DNA of 64,000 nucleotides, taken from contig NZ_CP091851.1 in assembly GCF_022059845.1 (NCBI RefSeq), positions 1,488,001-1,552,000 on the forward strand, in the 5' to 3' direction. A model generated the notes under the pieces. It ran no database searches and had not been told where the DNA came from. It saw only the letters and a list, made by a program, of their open reading frames with translations. This document shows, one piece after another, positions 26,505 through 36,065 of the stretch (positions are counted from its first letter, which is position 1; every line of letters begins with the position of its first letter). The translations under genes and the position numbers were made by a program. The stretch is from Terrirubrum flagellatum. GTDB lineage: Bacteria; Pseudomonadota; Alphaproteobacteria; Rhizobiales; Beijerinckiaceae.

Positions 26505-27405
26505 GACAGAGACCAACACGCGCTGCGGCTTCGTCGCGCTCATCGGCGCGCCAAACGCGGGCAAGTCGACGCTGCTCAACATGCTCGTGGGATCGAAGGT
26601 GTCGATCGTCTCGCGCAAGGTGCAGACGACGCGCAGCCTGGTGCGCGGCATCGCCTTGCATGGGCCGTCGCAGATCATCTTCGTCGATACGCCCGGCATC
26701 TTCGCGCCGAAGCGCAGGCTCGATCGCGCCATGGTGGCGGGCGCCTGGAGCGGCGCGGCGGACGCCGATCTCGTCGGGCTTCTCGTTGATGCGAAGAGGG
26801 GCGTCGATGAAGAGGTCGAGGCGATCCTGAAGAAGCTTCCCGATGTGCGGCAGCCGAAAATTCTTGTTCTCAACAAGATCGACCTCATCCCGCGCGAGAC
26901 GCTGCTGGCGCTTGCCGCCGATCTCAACAAGCGCCTGCCGTTCGAAGCGACCTTCATGATCTCGGCGATGAAGGGCGACGGCGTGCAAGCGCTGACATCA
27001 TGGCTCGCGGAAAAGATGACGCCGGGACCGTGGCTCTATCCCGAAGACCAGATTTCGGACGCGCCGCTGCGCGTGCTCGCCGCGGAGATCACGCGCGAGA
27101 AACTGTTCGACCGGCTGCATGAGGAACTGCCCTATCAATCCATGGTCGAGACGGATTCCTGGCAGCAGCGGCCCGACGGATCGGCGCGCGTCGAGCAGAC
27201 GATTTTCGTTGAGCGCGAAAGCCAGAGGAAGATCGTGCTGGGCAAGGGCGGCCAGACGATCAAGGCAATCGGCGCCGCCGCGCGCCGCGAGATTTCCGAG
27301 ATCGCGGAAGCGCCCGTGCATCTCTTCCTGTTCGTGAAGGTGCGCGAGAACTGGTCTGATGATCCCGAGCGCTATCGCAACATGGGTCTGGAATTCGAAT
27401 CCTGA
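26497..27405 (+). CDS. era: GTPase Era
   Basis: 302 residues. G1 [13 protein letters not shown]3 DTPGIFAPKRR and G4 NKID are all visible; the KH domain at the C-terminus carries RKIVLGKGGQTIKAIGAAAR, and LFLFVKVRENW ends it. Era binds the 3' end of 16S rRNA and helps assemble the 30S subunit at the membrane. It starts inside rnc, so expression is coupled. Confidence 0.97.
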   Translation: MPETETNTRCGFVALIGAPNAGKSTLLNMLVGSKVSIVSRKVQTTRSLVRGIALHGPSQIIFVDTPGIFAPKRRLDRAMVAGAWSGAADADLVGLLVDAKRGVDEEVEAILKKLPDVRQPKILVLNKIDLIPRETLLALAADLNKRLPFEATFMISAMKGDGVQALTSWLAEKMTPGPWLYPEDQISDAPLRVLAAEITREKLFDRLHEELPYQSMVETDSWQQRPDGSARVEQTIFVERESQRKIVLGKGGQTIKAIGAAARREISEIAEAPVHLFLFVKVRENWSDDPERYRNMGLEFES

Positions 27406-27421
27406 ATCGTTGGGGCTTCCG

Positions 27422-27661
27422 ATGTCGATCAATCTGCCTTCGATCAAGGTGAGGCGCACGACGCTTTACCGCATGCTCACCGGCCCTGATGACGCGTCAT
27501 TCTGCCATCGCGTCAGCGACGCCTTGAGCAAGGGATGGGTGCTCTATGGCTCGCCGACGCTGACCTTCGATCCCGTGCAGGGACGCGTGATCTGCGGCCA
27601 GTCGATCACCAAGGAGATCGAGGGCGAATACAGATCCGACATGAAGCTGTCGGACGCGTGA
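27422..27661 (+). CDS. DUF1737 protein
   Basis: 79 residues from the ATG at 27422. TTLYRMLTGPDDASFCHRVS, ALSKGWVLYGSPTLTFDP and GRVICGQSITKE match the DUF1737 pattern of small cytoplasmic proteins with a beta-rich fold and no known function. It lies 16 bases after era and before recO; DUF1737 is not part of this operon in most genomes, so it is an addition here. Confidence 0.85.
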   Translation: MSINLPSIKVRRTTLYRMLTGPDDASFCHRVSDALSKGWVLYGSPTLTFDPVQGRVICGQSITKEIEGEYRSDMKLSDA

Positions 27662-27684
27662 CTGTTTCGGCTATTTCCAAGGAT

Positions 27685-27801
27685 GTCATTCCGGGGCGTC
27701 GCGAAGCGACGAGCCCGGAACCCAGGAAATGGCTCCGTTTGTTCGATCTCTGGATTCCGGGCTCGCGCCGGCGACGAAGCTTTGCCTCGCGCCGGAATGA
27801 C
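27685..27801. repeat. Palindromic intergenic repeat, GTCATTCCGG type
   Basis: Outer arms GTCATTCCGG (27685) and CCGGAATGAC (ending 27801) enclose a second inverted pair, GAGCCCGGAACCCAG and CTGGATTCCGGGCTCG. The unit forms a long cruciform or RNA hairpin between DUF1737 and recO and ends 13 bases before the recO start. A related but not identical palindrome lies at 54218-54405. Confidence 0.85.
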
Positions 27802-27814
27802 GTGGTGAAATAGA

Positions 27815-28540
27815 TTGGAATGGACTGACGACGCTGTTGTGATCGGCGTTCGCCGTCACGGCGAAAGCGCGGTCATCCTCGAAGCGATGACGCCGACGCG
27901 CGGACGGCATGCCGGACTCGTGCGTGGCGGCCGGTCGCAAAAACTCCAGCCTGTTCTGCAGCCCGGCAACAGCGTGCGCCTCGTCTGGCGCGCACGGCTC
28001 GAAGAGCATCTCGGCAATTATTCCGTCGAAGGCCTGTCGCTGCGCGCCGGCCATCTCATCGACAACGCCGCCGCGCTCGCGGCGCTCGTGCATCTCGGCG
28101 GGTTGCTCAAACTTCTGCCCGAGCGCGACCCGCATCCCAATCTCTATGAGGCGCTGCTCGCGATCGTGCAGCATCTCGATGATCTTCCGCTCGCGGCATC
28201 GCTCGTGGCGCGCTTCGAACTGATGCTGCTGGCGGAACTCGGCTTCGGCCTCGATCTCACGGAATGCGCAGCGAGCGGCGCGCGGGAAGACCTCATCTAT
28301 GTCTCGCCGAAATCGGGCCGCGCCGTGTCGCGCGACGCGGGCAAGCCCTATGGCGATCGGCTGCTGCCGCTGCCTCGGTTTCTCATGGCTGACGCGTCAG
28401 CACAGGCTCCGCCCGCCGGCGATCTCGTTGCAGCGTTCCGGCTGACGCAGCATTTTCTCACCCGTCTCGTCTTCGAGCCGCGCGGCCTTCACGCGCCGGA
28501 AGCGCGCGAGCGATTTGTCGGCGCCGTTTCGCGTTTGTAG
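27815..28540 (+). CDS. recO: DNA repair protein RecO
   Basis: 241 residues starting with TTG; the first residues MEWTDDAVVIGVRRHGESA match the usual RecO start, and no in-frame ATG is near. The OB-fold is followed by a helical part (LYEALLAIVQHLDDLP, FELMLLAELGFGLDL). The zinc-finger cysteines of some RecO proteins are reduced to a single C in TECAASGARED, as in many alphaproteobacteria. It helps load RecA on gapped DNA. The palindromic repeat directly upstream leaves room for only a weak ribosome site. Confidence 0.93.
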   Translation: MEWTDDAVVIGVRRHGESAVILEAMTPTRGRHAGLVRGGRSQKLQPVLQPGNSVRLVWRARLEEHLGNYSVEGLSLRAGHLIDNAAALAALVHLGGLLKLLPERDPHPNLYEALLAIVQHLDDLPLAASLVARFELMLLAELGFGLDLTECAASGAREDLIYVSPKSGRAVSRDAGKPYGDRLLPLPRFLMADASAQAPPAGDLVAAFRLTQHFLTRLVFEPRGLHAPEARERFVGAVSRL

Positions 28541-28582
28541 TCATTCCAGCTTAGGGTCCGTCGGGATCGCTGGAAGAGCGCA

Positions 28583-29173
28583 ATGCTCCTCCTTGTCCTC
28601 GGACTGATCCTGTTCATCGGCGTTCACACGCTGACCATGATGCGCGAACAGCGCGCCGCACTGATCGCTGGAGTGGGCGAAGGCCCGTTCAAGGGTCTCT
28701 ACGCGCTCGCATCCTTCGCCGGCCTCATTCTCATCGTCTGGGGCTACGTCTCCTATCGCGCTGGCGGCTACATCCCGGTCTGGGAGCCGCCGCGCTGGAC
28801 GCGTCATCTGGCATGGACGCTGATGCTGCCGGTGTTTCCGTTGCTCGTGGCCGCCTATATTCCCGGCCGCATCAAGCAGGCGGCGAAGCACCCCATGCTG
28901 CTCGCGGTGAAGATCTGGGCGACGGCGCATCTCATCGCCAATGGCGATCTCGGATCGATCCTGCTGTTCGGGTCGGTGCTCGCCTGGGCCGTCGCCTGCC
29001 GGATCAGCGTGAAGCGCCGGGCGGAGCAATCGGCCATCACAATGGCCCAGCCCGCTGACGCAACGGCTGCGACCCGTAACGATCTGATCGCTCTCGTCGT
29101 CGGGCTCGCGATCTATGCGCTGATCCTCGTCTGGCTGCATCCGATCCTGTTTGGCGTGTCCGCGCTGGGGTGA
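28583..29173 (+). CDS. NnrU family membrane protein
   Basis: 196 residues with about five membrane segments. MLLLVLGLILFIGVHTLTMM, PFKGLYALASFAGLILIVWG and KHPMLLAVKIWATAHLIANGD are the family hallmarks, and a final helix is DLIALVVGLAIYALILVWLHP. NnrU proteins were found near denitrification genes and relate to the isoprenoid enzyme Z-ISO; the role here is unknown, since no denitrification genes are in view. GGAAGAG precedes the ATG. It stands between recO and the YfgM-like gene. Confidence 0.9.
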   Translation: MLLLVLGLILFIGVHTLTMMREQRAALIAGVGEGPFKGLYALASFAGLILIVWGYVSYRAGGYIPVWEPPRWTRHLAWTLMLPVFPLLVAAYIPGRIKQAAKHPMLLAVKIWATAHLIANGDLGSILLFGSVLAWAVACRISVKRRAEQSAITMAQPADATAATRNDLIALVVGLAIYALILVWLHPILFGVSALG

Positions 29174-29262
29174 GGCGGCTGGTGGCCTCCGCTCCGGCCC
29201 CATGCTAGAGGCCGGCCGACTTTCAAGGGCATTCGCCCCGGTTTGGCGGGGCAGGAACTGAA

Positions 29263-29922
29263 ATGAGCGATATTTTCCGCGAGATCGACGAGGACCTGCG
29301 CCGCGAGCGCATGGGCCTGATGTGGAAGAAATATGGCGGCCTGATCGTCGGGGCGGCCTTCCTGCTTGTGCTCGCCACCGCCGGATGGCGCGGCTGGCAA
29401 TATTGGCAGGGCAAGCAGGCTCAGGAGGCGGGCGGCCGCTTCGAGAAAGCGCTGGAGCTTTCGCGCGACGGCAAGGATTCCGAGGCCGAGAAGGCGTTCG
29501 TCACGATCTCGGCCGACGCGCCCGCCGGCTATCGCATCCTCGCCCGCCTGCGTGGCGCGGCCGAGCTGTCGAAGATCGATCCTGATTCAGGAATCGCGGC
29601 CTGGCGCGCGATCGCTGCTGATTCAGGAGTCGGCGCTGTGACGCAGGATCTCGCGCGCGTGCGCGTCGGCTATCTCCTGCTCGACAAGGCGGCCTACGCC
29701 GATCTCGCCAAGGAGATGGAGCCGATCGCTGTTCCCTCCAATCCCTGGCGCAACGAGGCGCGCGAAATCCTCGGCGCATCGGCGCTGAAGGCCAGCGATC
29801 TCGCCAACGCGGGCAAGTGGTTCGACCAGATCGTGTCCGATCGCGATGCGCCGCCCGGCATCCGTCAGCGCGCCGAAGCCTTCCTCGGCTTTGTCGCCGG
29901 CGGTCCCGCGCGGACGCAGTAG
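29263..29922 (+). CDS. YfgM-like TPR membrane protein
   Basis: 219 residues. A cytoplasmic start [20 protein letters not shown] leads to one membrane helix ([21 protein letters not shown]), and the rest is helical TPR-like (DUF2133/TPR_21). Relatives attach to the Sec translocon and help periplasmic chaperones. The DNA word CTGATTCAGGA appears twice, 36 bases apart (29582 and 29618), inside the coding part. It lies 20 bases before der; in many relatives bamB sits between these two genes, and it is absent here. Confidence 0.85.
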   Translation: MSDIFREIDEDLRRERMGLMWKKYGGLIVGAAFLLVLATAGWRGWQYWQGKQAQEAGGRFEKALELSRDGKDSEAEKAFVTISADAPAGYRILARLRGAAELSKIDPDSGIAAWRAIAADSGVGAVTQDLARVRVGYLLLDKAAYADLAKEMEPIAVPSNPWRNEAREILGASALKASDLANAGKWFDQIVSDRDAPPGIRQRAEAFLGFVAGGPARTQ

Positions 29923-29942
29923 TTTTTCGGGATCATGCCCTG

Positions 29943-31334
29943 ATGCGCAGGAAGCGGCAGGCGCCGGCGTCGTTCACGCTGGCGATCGTCGGGCGTCCGA
30001 ACGTCGGCAAGTCGACTTTGTTCAACCGGCTGGTCGGCAAGAAGCTCGCGCTCGTCGACGATCAGCCCGGCGTGACGCGCGATCGGCGCGAGGGCGACGC
30101 CTCGCTCGCCGATCTCTCCTTCCGCGTCATCGACACCGCAGGCCTCGAAGAAGCGAAGAGCGGCACGCTCGAAGCGCGCATGCGCGCGCAGACGGAGGCC
30201 GCGATCCGCAATGCGCAGGCGCTGCTGTTCCTCATCGATGCGCGCGCCGGCGTGACGCCGAGCGACAAATCTTTCGCACAGCTCGTGCGCAAATCCGACA
30301 AGCCGGTGATCCTGCTCGCCAACAAGGCGGAGGGACGCGCCGGCCGCGACGCTCTTGGCGACGCTTACGAGCTTGGACTGGGCGAACCGATTCCATTCTC
30401 CGCCGAGCATGGCGAAGGACAAGCCGATCTCTATGACGCGCTGCGCGCCGCCTTCGTCGATCAGGAGCGCGAAGAGGATTCGGACGCAAGCGAAGATGAA
30501 TCGGAAAACGCAGAAGAGAGCGGCCCGCACGCGCTGAAAATCGCGATCGTTGGTCGTCCGAATGCGGGCAAATCGACGCTGATCAACACGCTGATTGGCG
30601 AGGAGCGCCTACTCACCGGGCCGGAAGCCGGCATCACGCGCGATTCGATCTCGATCGACTGGAGCTGGCGCGACAAGCCGGTGCGTCTGTTCGACACCGC
30701 CGGGTTGCGGCGCAAGGCGCGCGTCGAAGGCAAGCTCGAGAAACTCTCCGTCGCTGATGCGCTGCGCGCGATCCGCTTCGCCGAGGTTGTGATTCTGCTG
30801 CTCGACGCGACCATCCCGTTCGAGAAGCAGGATCTGTCGATCGCCGATCTCGTCGAGCGCGAGGGCCGCGCGATGGTGATTGGCGTCAACAAATGGGACC
30901 TCGTCTCGCAGGACCATGGGCTTTTGAAGAAGTTGCGCGAGGACGCGGAGCGTCTTCTGCCGCAGATGCGCGGCGTCTCCGTCATTCCCGTGTCGGGACT
31001 TTCGTCGAAGGGGCTTGATCCCCTGATGGAGGCGGCGTTCGCCGCGAGCGACGTCTGGAGCAAGCGCATTCCGACCGCGCAGCTCAATCGCTGGCTGACC
31101 TCGGCGCTGTCGAGCCATCCGCCGCCGGCGGTGTCGGGCCGTCGCATCAAGATCCGCTACATGACGCAGGCGAAAGCGCGGCCGCCTTTGTTCGCGATCT
31201 TCGGCAATCAGCTCGACGCGCTGCCGACCTCTTACACGCGTTATCTCACGAACGGGCTGCGCGAGGCTTTCGATCTGCAGGGCGCGCCGATCCGTCTCTC
31301 GATGCGCACGAGCGATAATCCGTTTGATAAGTAG
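29943..31334 (+). CDS. der: GTPase Der (EngA)
   Basis: 463 residues from the ATG at 29943; the longer ORF overlaps the TPR gene and is not real. Two G domains in tandem: G1 [12 protein letters not shown] and [13 protein letters not shown]3 DTAGLEE and DTAGLRR, G4 NKAE and NKWD. A KH-like end follows ([20 protein letters not shown]). It acts in 50S ribosome assembly. An acidic linker ([19 protein letters not shown]) separates the G domains. It is the last gene of this plus-strand series; a complex palindrome follows. Confidence 0.97.
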   Translation: MRRKRQAPASFTLAIVGRPNVGKSTLFNRLVGKKLALVDDQPGVTRDRREGDASLADLSFRVIDTAGLEEAKSGTLEARMRAQTEAAIRNAQALLFLIDARAGVTPSDKSFAQLVRKSDKPVILLANKAEGRAGRDALGDAYELGLGEPIPFSAEHGEGQADLYDALRAAFVDQEREEDSDASEDESENAEESGPHALKIAIVGRPNAGKSTLINTLIGEERLLTGPEAGITRDSISIDWSWRDKPVRLFDTAGLRRKARVEGKLEKLSVADALRAIRFAEVVILLLDATIPFEKQDLSIADLVEREGRAMVIGVNKWDLVSQDHGLLKKLREDAERLLPQMRGVSVIPVSGLSSKGLDPLMEAAFAASDVWSKRIPTAQLNRWLTSALSSHPPPAVSGRRIKIRYMTQAKARPPLFAIFGNQLDALPTSYTRYLTNGLREAFDLQGAPIRLSMRTSDNPFDK

Positions 31335-31406
31335 AATAGAGATCGCGCTCGCTCTCGCCTTTGCAAAGCCTTCGGCTTCGCTTCGGCGTAGCAAGTCGCT
31401 CGCGAG

Positions 31407-31567
31407 TCTTTCGCTGGACCCCGGACTTCATTCTGCTCGGCCTAGCCTCGCTTCATGAATCCGGGGACGGAGAGAGCTTCAATTTAAAACGGTGAAGCTG
31501 TTTCCGTCCCCGGAACGGTGAAGCGAAACGAAGTGAAGCGGAACCGTGTCCGGGGCCCAGCGAAAGA
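31407..31567. repeat. Nested palindromic repeat after der, CCCCGGAC family
   Basis: Outer arms TCTTTCGCTGGACCCCGGAC (31407-31426) and its near-perfect complement (31548-31567) surround inner arms CCGGGGACGG (31461-31470) and CCGTCCCCGG (31504-31513). Single units of the same family lie at 46079-46144, and an inverted pair at 56422-56593. It fills the gap between the convergent der and SDR genes and could stop transcription on both strands, though there is no T-tract. Confidence 0.85.
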
Positions 31568-31595
31568 ATCCGCGCCGCAGGCGCTCTTCCTCAAC

Positions 31596-32327
31596 TCAGC
31601 TAAAACTCTTCACCGCATCAGTCGGAAAATCATAGAGCGCGCCGGTTTCGCTCCATGAGGGCAGGCAAAGCTCGATCACCTTCGGCGTCAAATCCTCCGG
31701 CGTCTTCAGAGTCATCGGGTCTTCGCCGGGCATCGCGGCGGCGCGCATGCGCGTGCGCAGCGGGCCGGGATTGACGAGCATCACCTTGATCTTCGTCGTC
31801 TCGCGCGTTTCGGCGGCGTAGACGCGCGTCATGGCTTCGAGCGCCGCCTTGGAGACGGAGTAGGGACCCCAATAGGCGCGCAGATTGCGCGCGGCGCCTG
31901 ACGACATCATCACCACGCGGCCGGCATCCGACAGTTGCAACAGCGGATCGAGTGAGCGGATGAGACGCCAGTTGGCCGTCACATTGACCGCCATCACCTC
32001 GTCCCATTGCTTCGGATCGACATGCCCGAGCGGCGTCAGCGGTCCCAGCATGCCGGCGTTGCCGACGAGAATATCGAGCTTGCCCCAGCGCTCGTTGATC
32101 GCGGCGCCGAGACGGTCGATCGCGGCGTAATCTTTCACGTCGACGGGAACGAGCGTCGCGCTCGATCCCGCCTGCTTGATCTCATCGTCAAGCTCTTCGA
32201 GGCCGCCGACCGTGCGCGCCAGCGCGATCACATGCGCGCCTTTCCTCGCCAGTTCGAGCGCGACGGCGCGGCCGATGCCGCGCGAAGCGCCGGTGACGAC
32301 GGCGATGCGGTCTTTCAGGTCTGACAT
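31596..32327 (-). CDS. Short-chain dehydrogenase/reductase
   Basis: 243 residues. TGASRGIGRAVALELARKG is the cofactor site, NAGMLGPLTPLGH follows, the catalytic serine is in VVMMSSGAARN and the active-site tyrosine and lysine in YSVSKAALEAM. The end PSWSETGALYDFPT is typical of YciK-like SDRs. In Hyphomicrobiales this gene regularly follows purF, as here. Substrate unknown; cytoplasmic. AGAGAG precedes the ATG. Confidence 0.9.
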   Translation of the reverse strand: MSDLKDRIAVVTGASRGIGRAVALELARKGAHVIALARTVGGLEELDDEIKQAGSSATLVPVDVKDYAAIDRLGAAINERWGKLDILVGNAGMLGPLTPLGHVDPKQWDEVMAVNVTANWRLIRSLDPLLQLSDAGRVVMMSSGAARNLRAYWGPYSVSKAALEAMTRVYAAETRETTKIKVMLVNPGPLRTRMRAAAMPGEDPMTLKTPEDLTPKVIELCLPSWSETGALYDFPTDAVKSFS

Positions 32328-32420
32328 GACAAACTCTCTGACGCGTGGTTGCGAGCGTCATGCCCGCTCGCGACGCGGCCGTCCATGCCTCCGTGGCGTC
32401 GCCGGAGGCGCAGCCGGATA

Positions 32421-33902
32421 TCAGCTCGCCTCGGCGAGCAGCGAAAGCTGCTTCACGCTCTCGCCCATGATGTCGAGCACCGGAATGGGATAATCGCCGG
32501 TGAAATAATGATCGGTGTATTGCGGGAAGGCGTCGTTGCGGCCCTTCTCGCCGAGCGCCTGATAGAGCCCGTTGATGCTGATGAAGGCGAGCGAGTCGAC
32601 GCCGAGATAGGTGGCCATCTCCTCGACGCTCATATTCGCCGCGATCAGCTTGTCGCGATCCGGCATGTCGATGCCGTAATAGTCGGGGTACTTGATCGGC
32701 GGGCTGGCGATGCGGAAATGCACCTCGCTCGCGCCCGCGTCGCGCATCATGCGCACGATCTTGCGCGATGTGGTGCCGCGCACGATGGAATCATCGACGA
32801 GCACGATGCGCTTGCCCTCGATCACCGCGCGGTTGGCGGAGTGCTTCATGCGCACGCCGAGCTCGCGCACGGACTGCGTCGGCTGGATGAAGGTGCGGCC
32901 GACATAGTGATTGCGGATGATGCCGAGTTCGTAGGGAATGTTCGCGGCCTGCGCGTAGCCGAGCGCGGCCGGCACGCCGGAATCGGGCACCGGAATCACA
33001 ACATCCGCCGGCGCGGGGGATTCCTGGGCCAGGTTCGCGCCGATATTCTTGCGGATATTGTAGATGTTCTTGCCGGCGACGATGGAGTCGGGCCGCGCGA
33101 AATAGACATATTCGAAGATGCAGGGGCGGGCGGGCCGCACGCCGAATGGCTTGATCGACTCGATGCCGTCCTCGGAGATGACGACGATCTCGCCATTCTC
33201 GATGTCGCGGACATAGCGCGCGCCAATGAGATCAAGCGCGCAGGTTTCAGACGCCAGGATCGGCCGGCCGTCGAGATCGCCGAGCACCAGCGGGCGGATG
33301 CCAAGGGGGTCTCGCGCGCCGATCAGCTTCTTGTTGGTGAGCGCAACGAGCGCGTAGGCGCCCTCGATCTGCTGCAGCGCGTCGATGAAGCGGTCTACGA
33401 AGCGGTTGCGGCGGCTCTTCGCCACGAGATGAAGGATGACCTCGGTGTCCGACGTCGACTGGCAGATGGCGCCGTCGCGGATGATCTGTCGGCGCAGCGT
33501 CAGGCCGTTGGTGAGATTGCCATTGTGGGCGAGCGCGAAGCCGCCGCCGTCGAGCTCGGCGAACAGCGGTTGCACATTCCGCAGGATGGTCTCGCCTGTC
33601 GTGGCGTAGCGCGTATGGCCGATGGAGGAATGGCCCTGCAGGCGCGCGATCACGTCGCCTTGCGAGAAGTTGTCGCCGACGAGGCCCATGCGGCGCTCGG
33701 AATGAAAGCGCTTGCCGTCATAGGAGACGATGCCCGCGGCTTCCTGGCCGCGATGCTGGAGAGCGTGCAGGCCGAGCGCCGTGATCGCCGCCGCGTCGGG
33801 GTGCCCATAAATGCCGAAGACGCCGCACTTCTCGCGCAGCGCCTCGCCGTCATCCCCCTCGCTTTCAACCTGATCTGCGCGAGGGGAGGTGGGGAAGGTC
33901 AT
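32421..33902 (-). CDS. purF: Amidophosphoribosyltransferase
   Basis: 493 residues. After a 25-residue propeptide the N-terminal nucleophile C26 (EKCGVFGIYGHPDA) begins the glutaminase domain, with HRGQEAAGIVSYDG and GHTRYATTGE. The PRPP-binding block IVLVDDSIVRGTTSRK lies in the C-terminal half. It makes phosphoribosylamine, the first step of purine synthesis. It lies between cvpA and the SDR, in the conserved order radA-cvpA-purF-SDR. Confidence 0.97.
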   Translation of the reverse strand: MTFPTSPRADQVESEGDDGEALREKCGVFGIYGHPDAAAITALGLHALQHRGQEAAGIVSYDGKRFHSERRMGLVGDNFSQGDVIARLQGHSSIGHTRYATTGETILRNVQPLFAELDGGGFALAHNGNLTNGLTLRRQIIRDGAICQSTSDTEVILHLVAKSRRNRFVDRFIDALQQIEGAYALVALTNKKLIGARDPLGIRPLVLGDLDGRPILASETCALDLIGARYVRDIENGEIVVISEDGIESIKPFGVRPARPCIFEYVYFARPDSIVAGKNIYNIRKNIGANLAQESPAPADVVIPVPDSGVPAALGYAQAANIPYELGIIRNHYVGRTFIQPTQSVRELGVRMKHSANRAVIEGKRIVLVDDSIVRGTTSRKIVRMMRDAGASEVHFRIASPPIKYPDYYGIDMPDRDKLIAANMSVEEMATYLGVDSLAFISINGLYQALGEKGRNDAFPQYTDHYFTGDYPIPVLDIMGESVKQLSLLAEAS

Positions 33903-33929
33903 GCGCGGATCTCCAGTTTGGCGCTGGCG

Positions 33930-34559
33930 TCAGCCGTTGGACTGAGCCGGCCGCGATGTGTCGAGGCCGGATTTCTGTTGGGGCTGGCCTGGCGTGAGGC
34001 GCGGCGCAGGCGATTCGGCCGGAGGGACAGACCCGTCGCCCGCCTTGGCGCGATTGCGCATATCATTGATCATCTTCTCCGGATCATCCGGCAGCATCGC
34101 CCGGAGCGAGTTGCCGCTGCTCTCCAGATAGGGACGCGCCTTCGAGGATTTAACCCATTCCGGCTGCTTGTCGGCCGGAACCAGCCAGGTGAAGAACACA
34201 AATCCGATCACGCAGATGAGAGCGCCGCGCGCCGCGCCGAAGAGGAAGCCGAGCGTGCGGTCGAGCGCGCCGATGCGCGAATCAAGGATGAAGTCGGAAA
34301 TCCGCACCGTGATCAGCGAAACGACGATCAGGGTGACGATGAAGACCGCGCCGATCGCGATCGCCAGTGAGATCATCGGATGGGAAATATACTGCTGCAC
34401 ATAGGGCAGCAGCGGCTTGTGAAAGAGATAGGCGACGATGGCCGCTGCGACCCAGCTCGCGATCGCCAGCACTTCGCGGGTGAAGCCGCGCATCATGGCG
34501 AGCACGGCTGACACGAAGACGACGCCGAGAACGACGAGATCGAGATAACTCACCGGCAT
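33930..34559 (-). CDS. cvpA: CvpA family membrane protein
   Basis: 209 residues with four membrane helices (YLDLVVLGVVFVSAVLAMM, VLAIASWVAAAIVAYLFH, MISLAIAIGAVFIVTLIVVS, GALICVIGFVFFTWLVPA) and a charged, proline-rich cytoplasmic tail. CvpA proteins were named for colicin V production and later linked to envelope stress and bile-salt tolerance. Its place directly before purF is conserved widely. 27 bases separate it from purF. Confidence 0.9.
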   Translation of the reverse strand: MPVSYLDLVVLGVVFVSAVLAMMRGFTREVLAIASWVAAAIVAYLFHKPLLPYVQQYISHPMISLAIAIGAVFIVTLIVVSLITVRISDFILDSRIGALDRTLGFLFGAARGALICVIGFVFFTWLVPADKQPEWVKSSKARPYLESSGNSLRAMLPDDPEKMINDMRNRAKAGDGSVPPAESPAPRLTPGQPQQKSGLDTSRPAQSNG

Positions 34560-34640
34560 GTTTTGGTTGTCCGCAATGGTCTGGCGACGAGCAAACGGTG
34601 CGCCATATCGCGGCCTCTATAGCTATATCGGCGGCGCTCG

Positions 34641-36065
34641 TCACCCGTCGGCGTCCGCGGCGACAGGGCGCGGAGCGGGCCTCCGGCGTGAGGCGATCAT
34701 GGCCGTCAAATCGCCGATATCGGCGACGGGACGGAGCGTCATCGGCGGGTCCTTTTCCGCGTCGCGCGTCGGCGCCGGCAGGTGGGCGGCGCGGAAGCCG
34801 AGCTTCGCCGCCTCCTTCATCCTGGCGTTGGCGAGCGACACCGGCCGGACCGCGCCAGAGAGGCCGATTTCGCCGAAATAGACGGCGTCAGGCGGCAAAG
34901 GCGAGCCCGCCAGCGAGGAAATCAGCGCCGCTGCGGCGGCGAGATCAGCCGCCGGCTCGTTGATGCGCAGGCCGCCGGCGACGTTGAGATAGACGTCGGA
35001 TAGGCCGAATTTCAGCCCGGCGCGCGCCTCCAGAACGGCGAGCACCATGGAAAGCCGCGCGGGGTCCCAGCCGACCACTGCGCGGCGCGGCGTGCCGAGC
35101 GAAGAGGGCGCGACGAGCGCCTGGATTTCCACAAGAACCGGACGCGTGCCTTCGATTCCCGCGAAGACGGCGGCGCCGGCCGCGCCGGCGTCGCGGCCGG
35201 CAAGGAAGAGCGCAGAGGGATTCGCGACCTCGCTCAGGCCTCCGCCTGTCATCTCGAACACGCCGATCTCGTCGGTCGGGCCGAAGCGGTTTTTCACCGC
35301 CCGCAGGATGCGGAAATGGTGGCCGCCATCGCCTTCGAACGACACCACGGCGTCGACCATGTGCTCGACGACGCGCGGGCCGGCGATCTGCCCGTCCTTG
35401 GTGACGTGCCCAACGAGAATCACGCAGGCGCCGGAATCCTTGGCCTGCCGGATCAGAATCTGTGCGCTGCCGCGAACCTGCGTCACGGTGCCCGGCGCGC
35501 TTTCGACCGCGCTTGACCACATCGTCTGGATGGAATCGATCACGACGAGGCGGACCGGCGGCCCGGCCGCCATGGTCGCGACGATGTCCTCGACATTGGT
35601 GGCGGCGGCGAGTTCGACGGGCGCATCGGCGAGCCCCAGCCGCTCGGCGCGCAACCGGACCTGGCCGACGGCCTCTTCGCCGGAGATATAAAGCACGCGC
35701 TCGCCGCGGCGGGCGAGGGCGGCGCAGGCCTGCGTCAGCAGCGTCGATTTGCCGATGCCGGGATCGCCGCCGATCAGGATCACCGACCCCTTCACGAAGC
35801 CGCCGCCGGTGACGCGGTCGAGCTCGCCGATGCCGGACGCGACGCGCGGCGGCTCCTGAGCCGCGCCGGACAGCCCTTCAAGCGCGAGCGGACGTCCCTT
35901 GCCGCGCCCTGCGCTGCGGGACGGCGCGCCGCCGCCGGGCAAGGGCGCCGCGGCGGTTTCAAGCGAGATCGTGTTCCAGCCGCCGCAAGCTTCGCATTTG
36001 CCCTGCCAACGGCCATAGGCCGCGCCGCAGGATTGGCAGACATAGGAGGAAAGCTGGCGGGCCAT
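34641..36065 (-). CDS. radA: DNA repair protein RadA
   Basis: 474 residues. A four-cysteine zinc finger at the N-terminus (YVCQSCGAAYGRWQGKCEAC, C10, C13, C24, C27) is followed by a RecA-like ATPase with Walker A GGDPGIGKSTLL, the RadA-specific KNRFG motif (AVKNRFGPTDEIGVFEM) and a Lon-like end (NEPAADLAAAAALISSLAG). It drives branch migration in recombination. Its start codon overlaps the stop of the ParE-like toxin gene (TGATG), so it now depends at least partly on the toxin-antitoxin transcript or on a promoter inside it. Confidence 0.96.
   Translation of the reverse strand: MARQLSSYVCQSCGAAYGRWQGKCEACGGWNTISLETAAAPLPGGGAPSRSAGRGKGRPLALEGLSGAAQEPPRVASGIGELDRVTGGGFVKGSVILIGGDPGIGKSTLLTQACAALARRGERVLYISGEEAVGQVRLRAERLGLADAPVELAAATNVEDIVATMAAGPPVRLVVIDSIQTMWSSAVESAPGTVTQVRGSAQILIRQAKDSGACVILVGHVTKDGQIAGPRVVEHMVDAVVSFEGDGGHHFRILRAVKNRFGPTDEIGVFEMTGGGLSEVANPSALFLAGRDAGAAGAAVFAGIEGTRPVLVEIQALVAPSSLGTPRRAVVGWDPARLSMVLAVLEARAGLKFGLSDVYLNVAGGLRINEPAADLAAAAALISSLAGSPLPPDAVYFGEIGLSGAVRPVSLANARMKEAAKLGFRAAHLPAPTRDAEKDPPMTLRPVADIGDLTAMIASRRRPAPRPVAADADG

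Noticed and set aside
25692-26957. Minus-strand ORF of 421 codons across lepB, rnc and era
   Set aside because: Spans three core genes in antisense; not plausible as a protein.
32349-34370. Plus-strand ORF of 673 codons
   Set aside because: Antisense to purF and cvpA, both unmistakable; its translation is low-complexity charged sequence.
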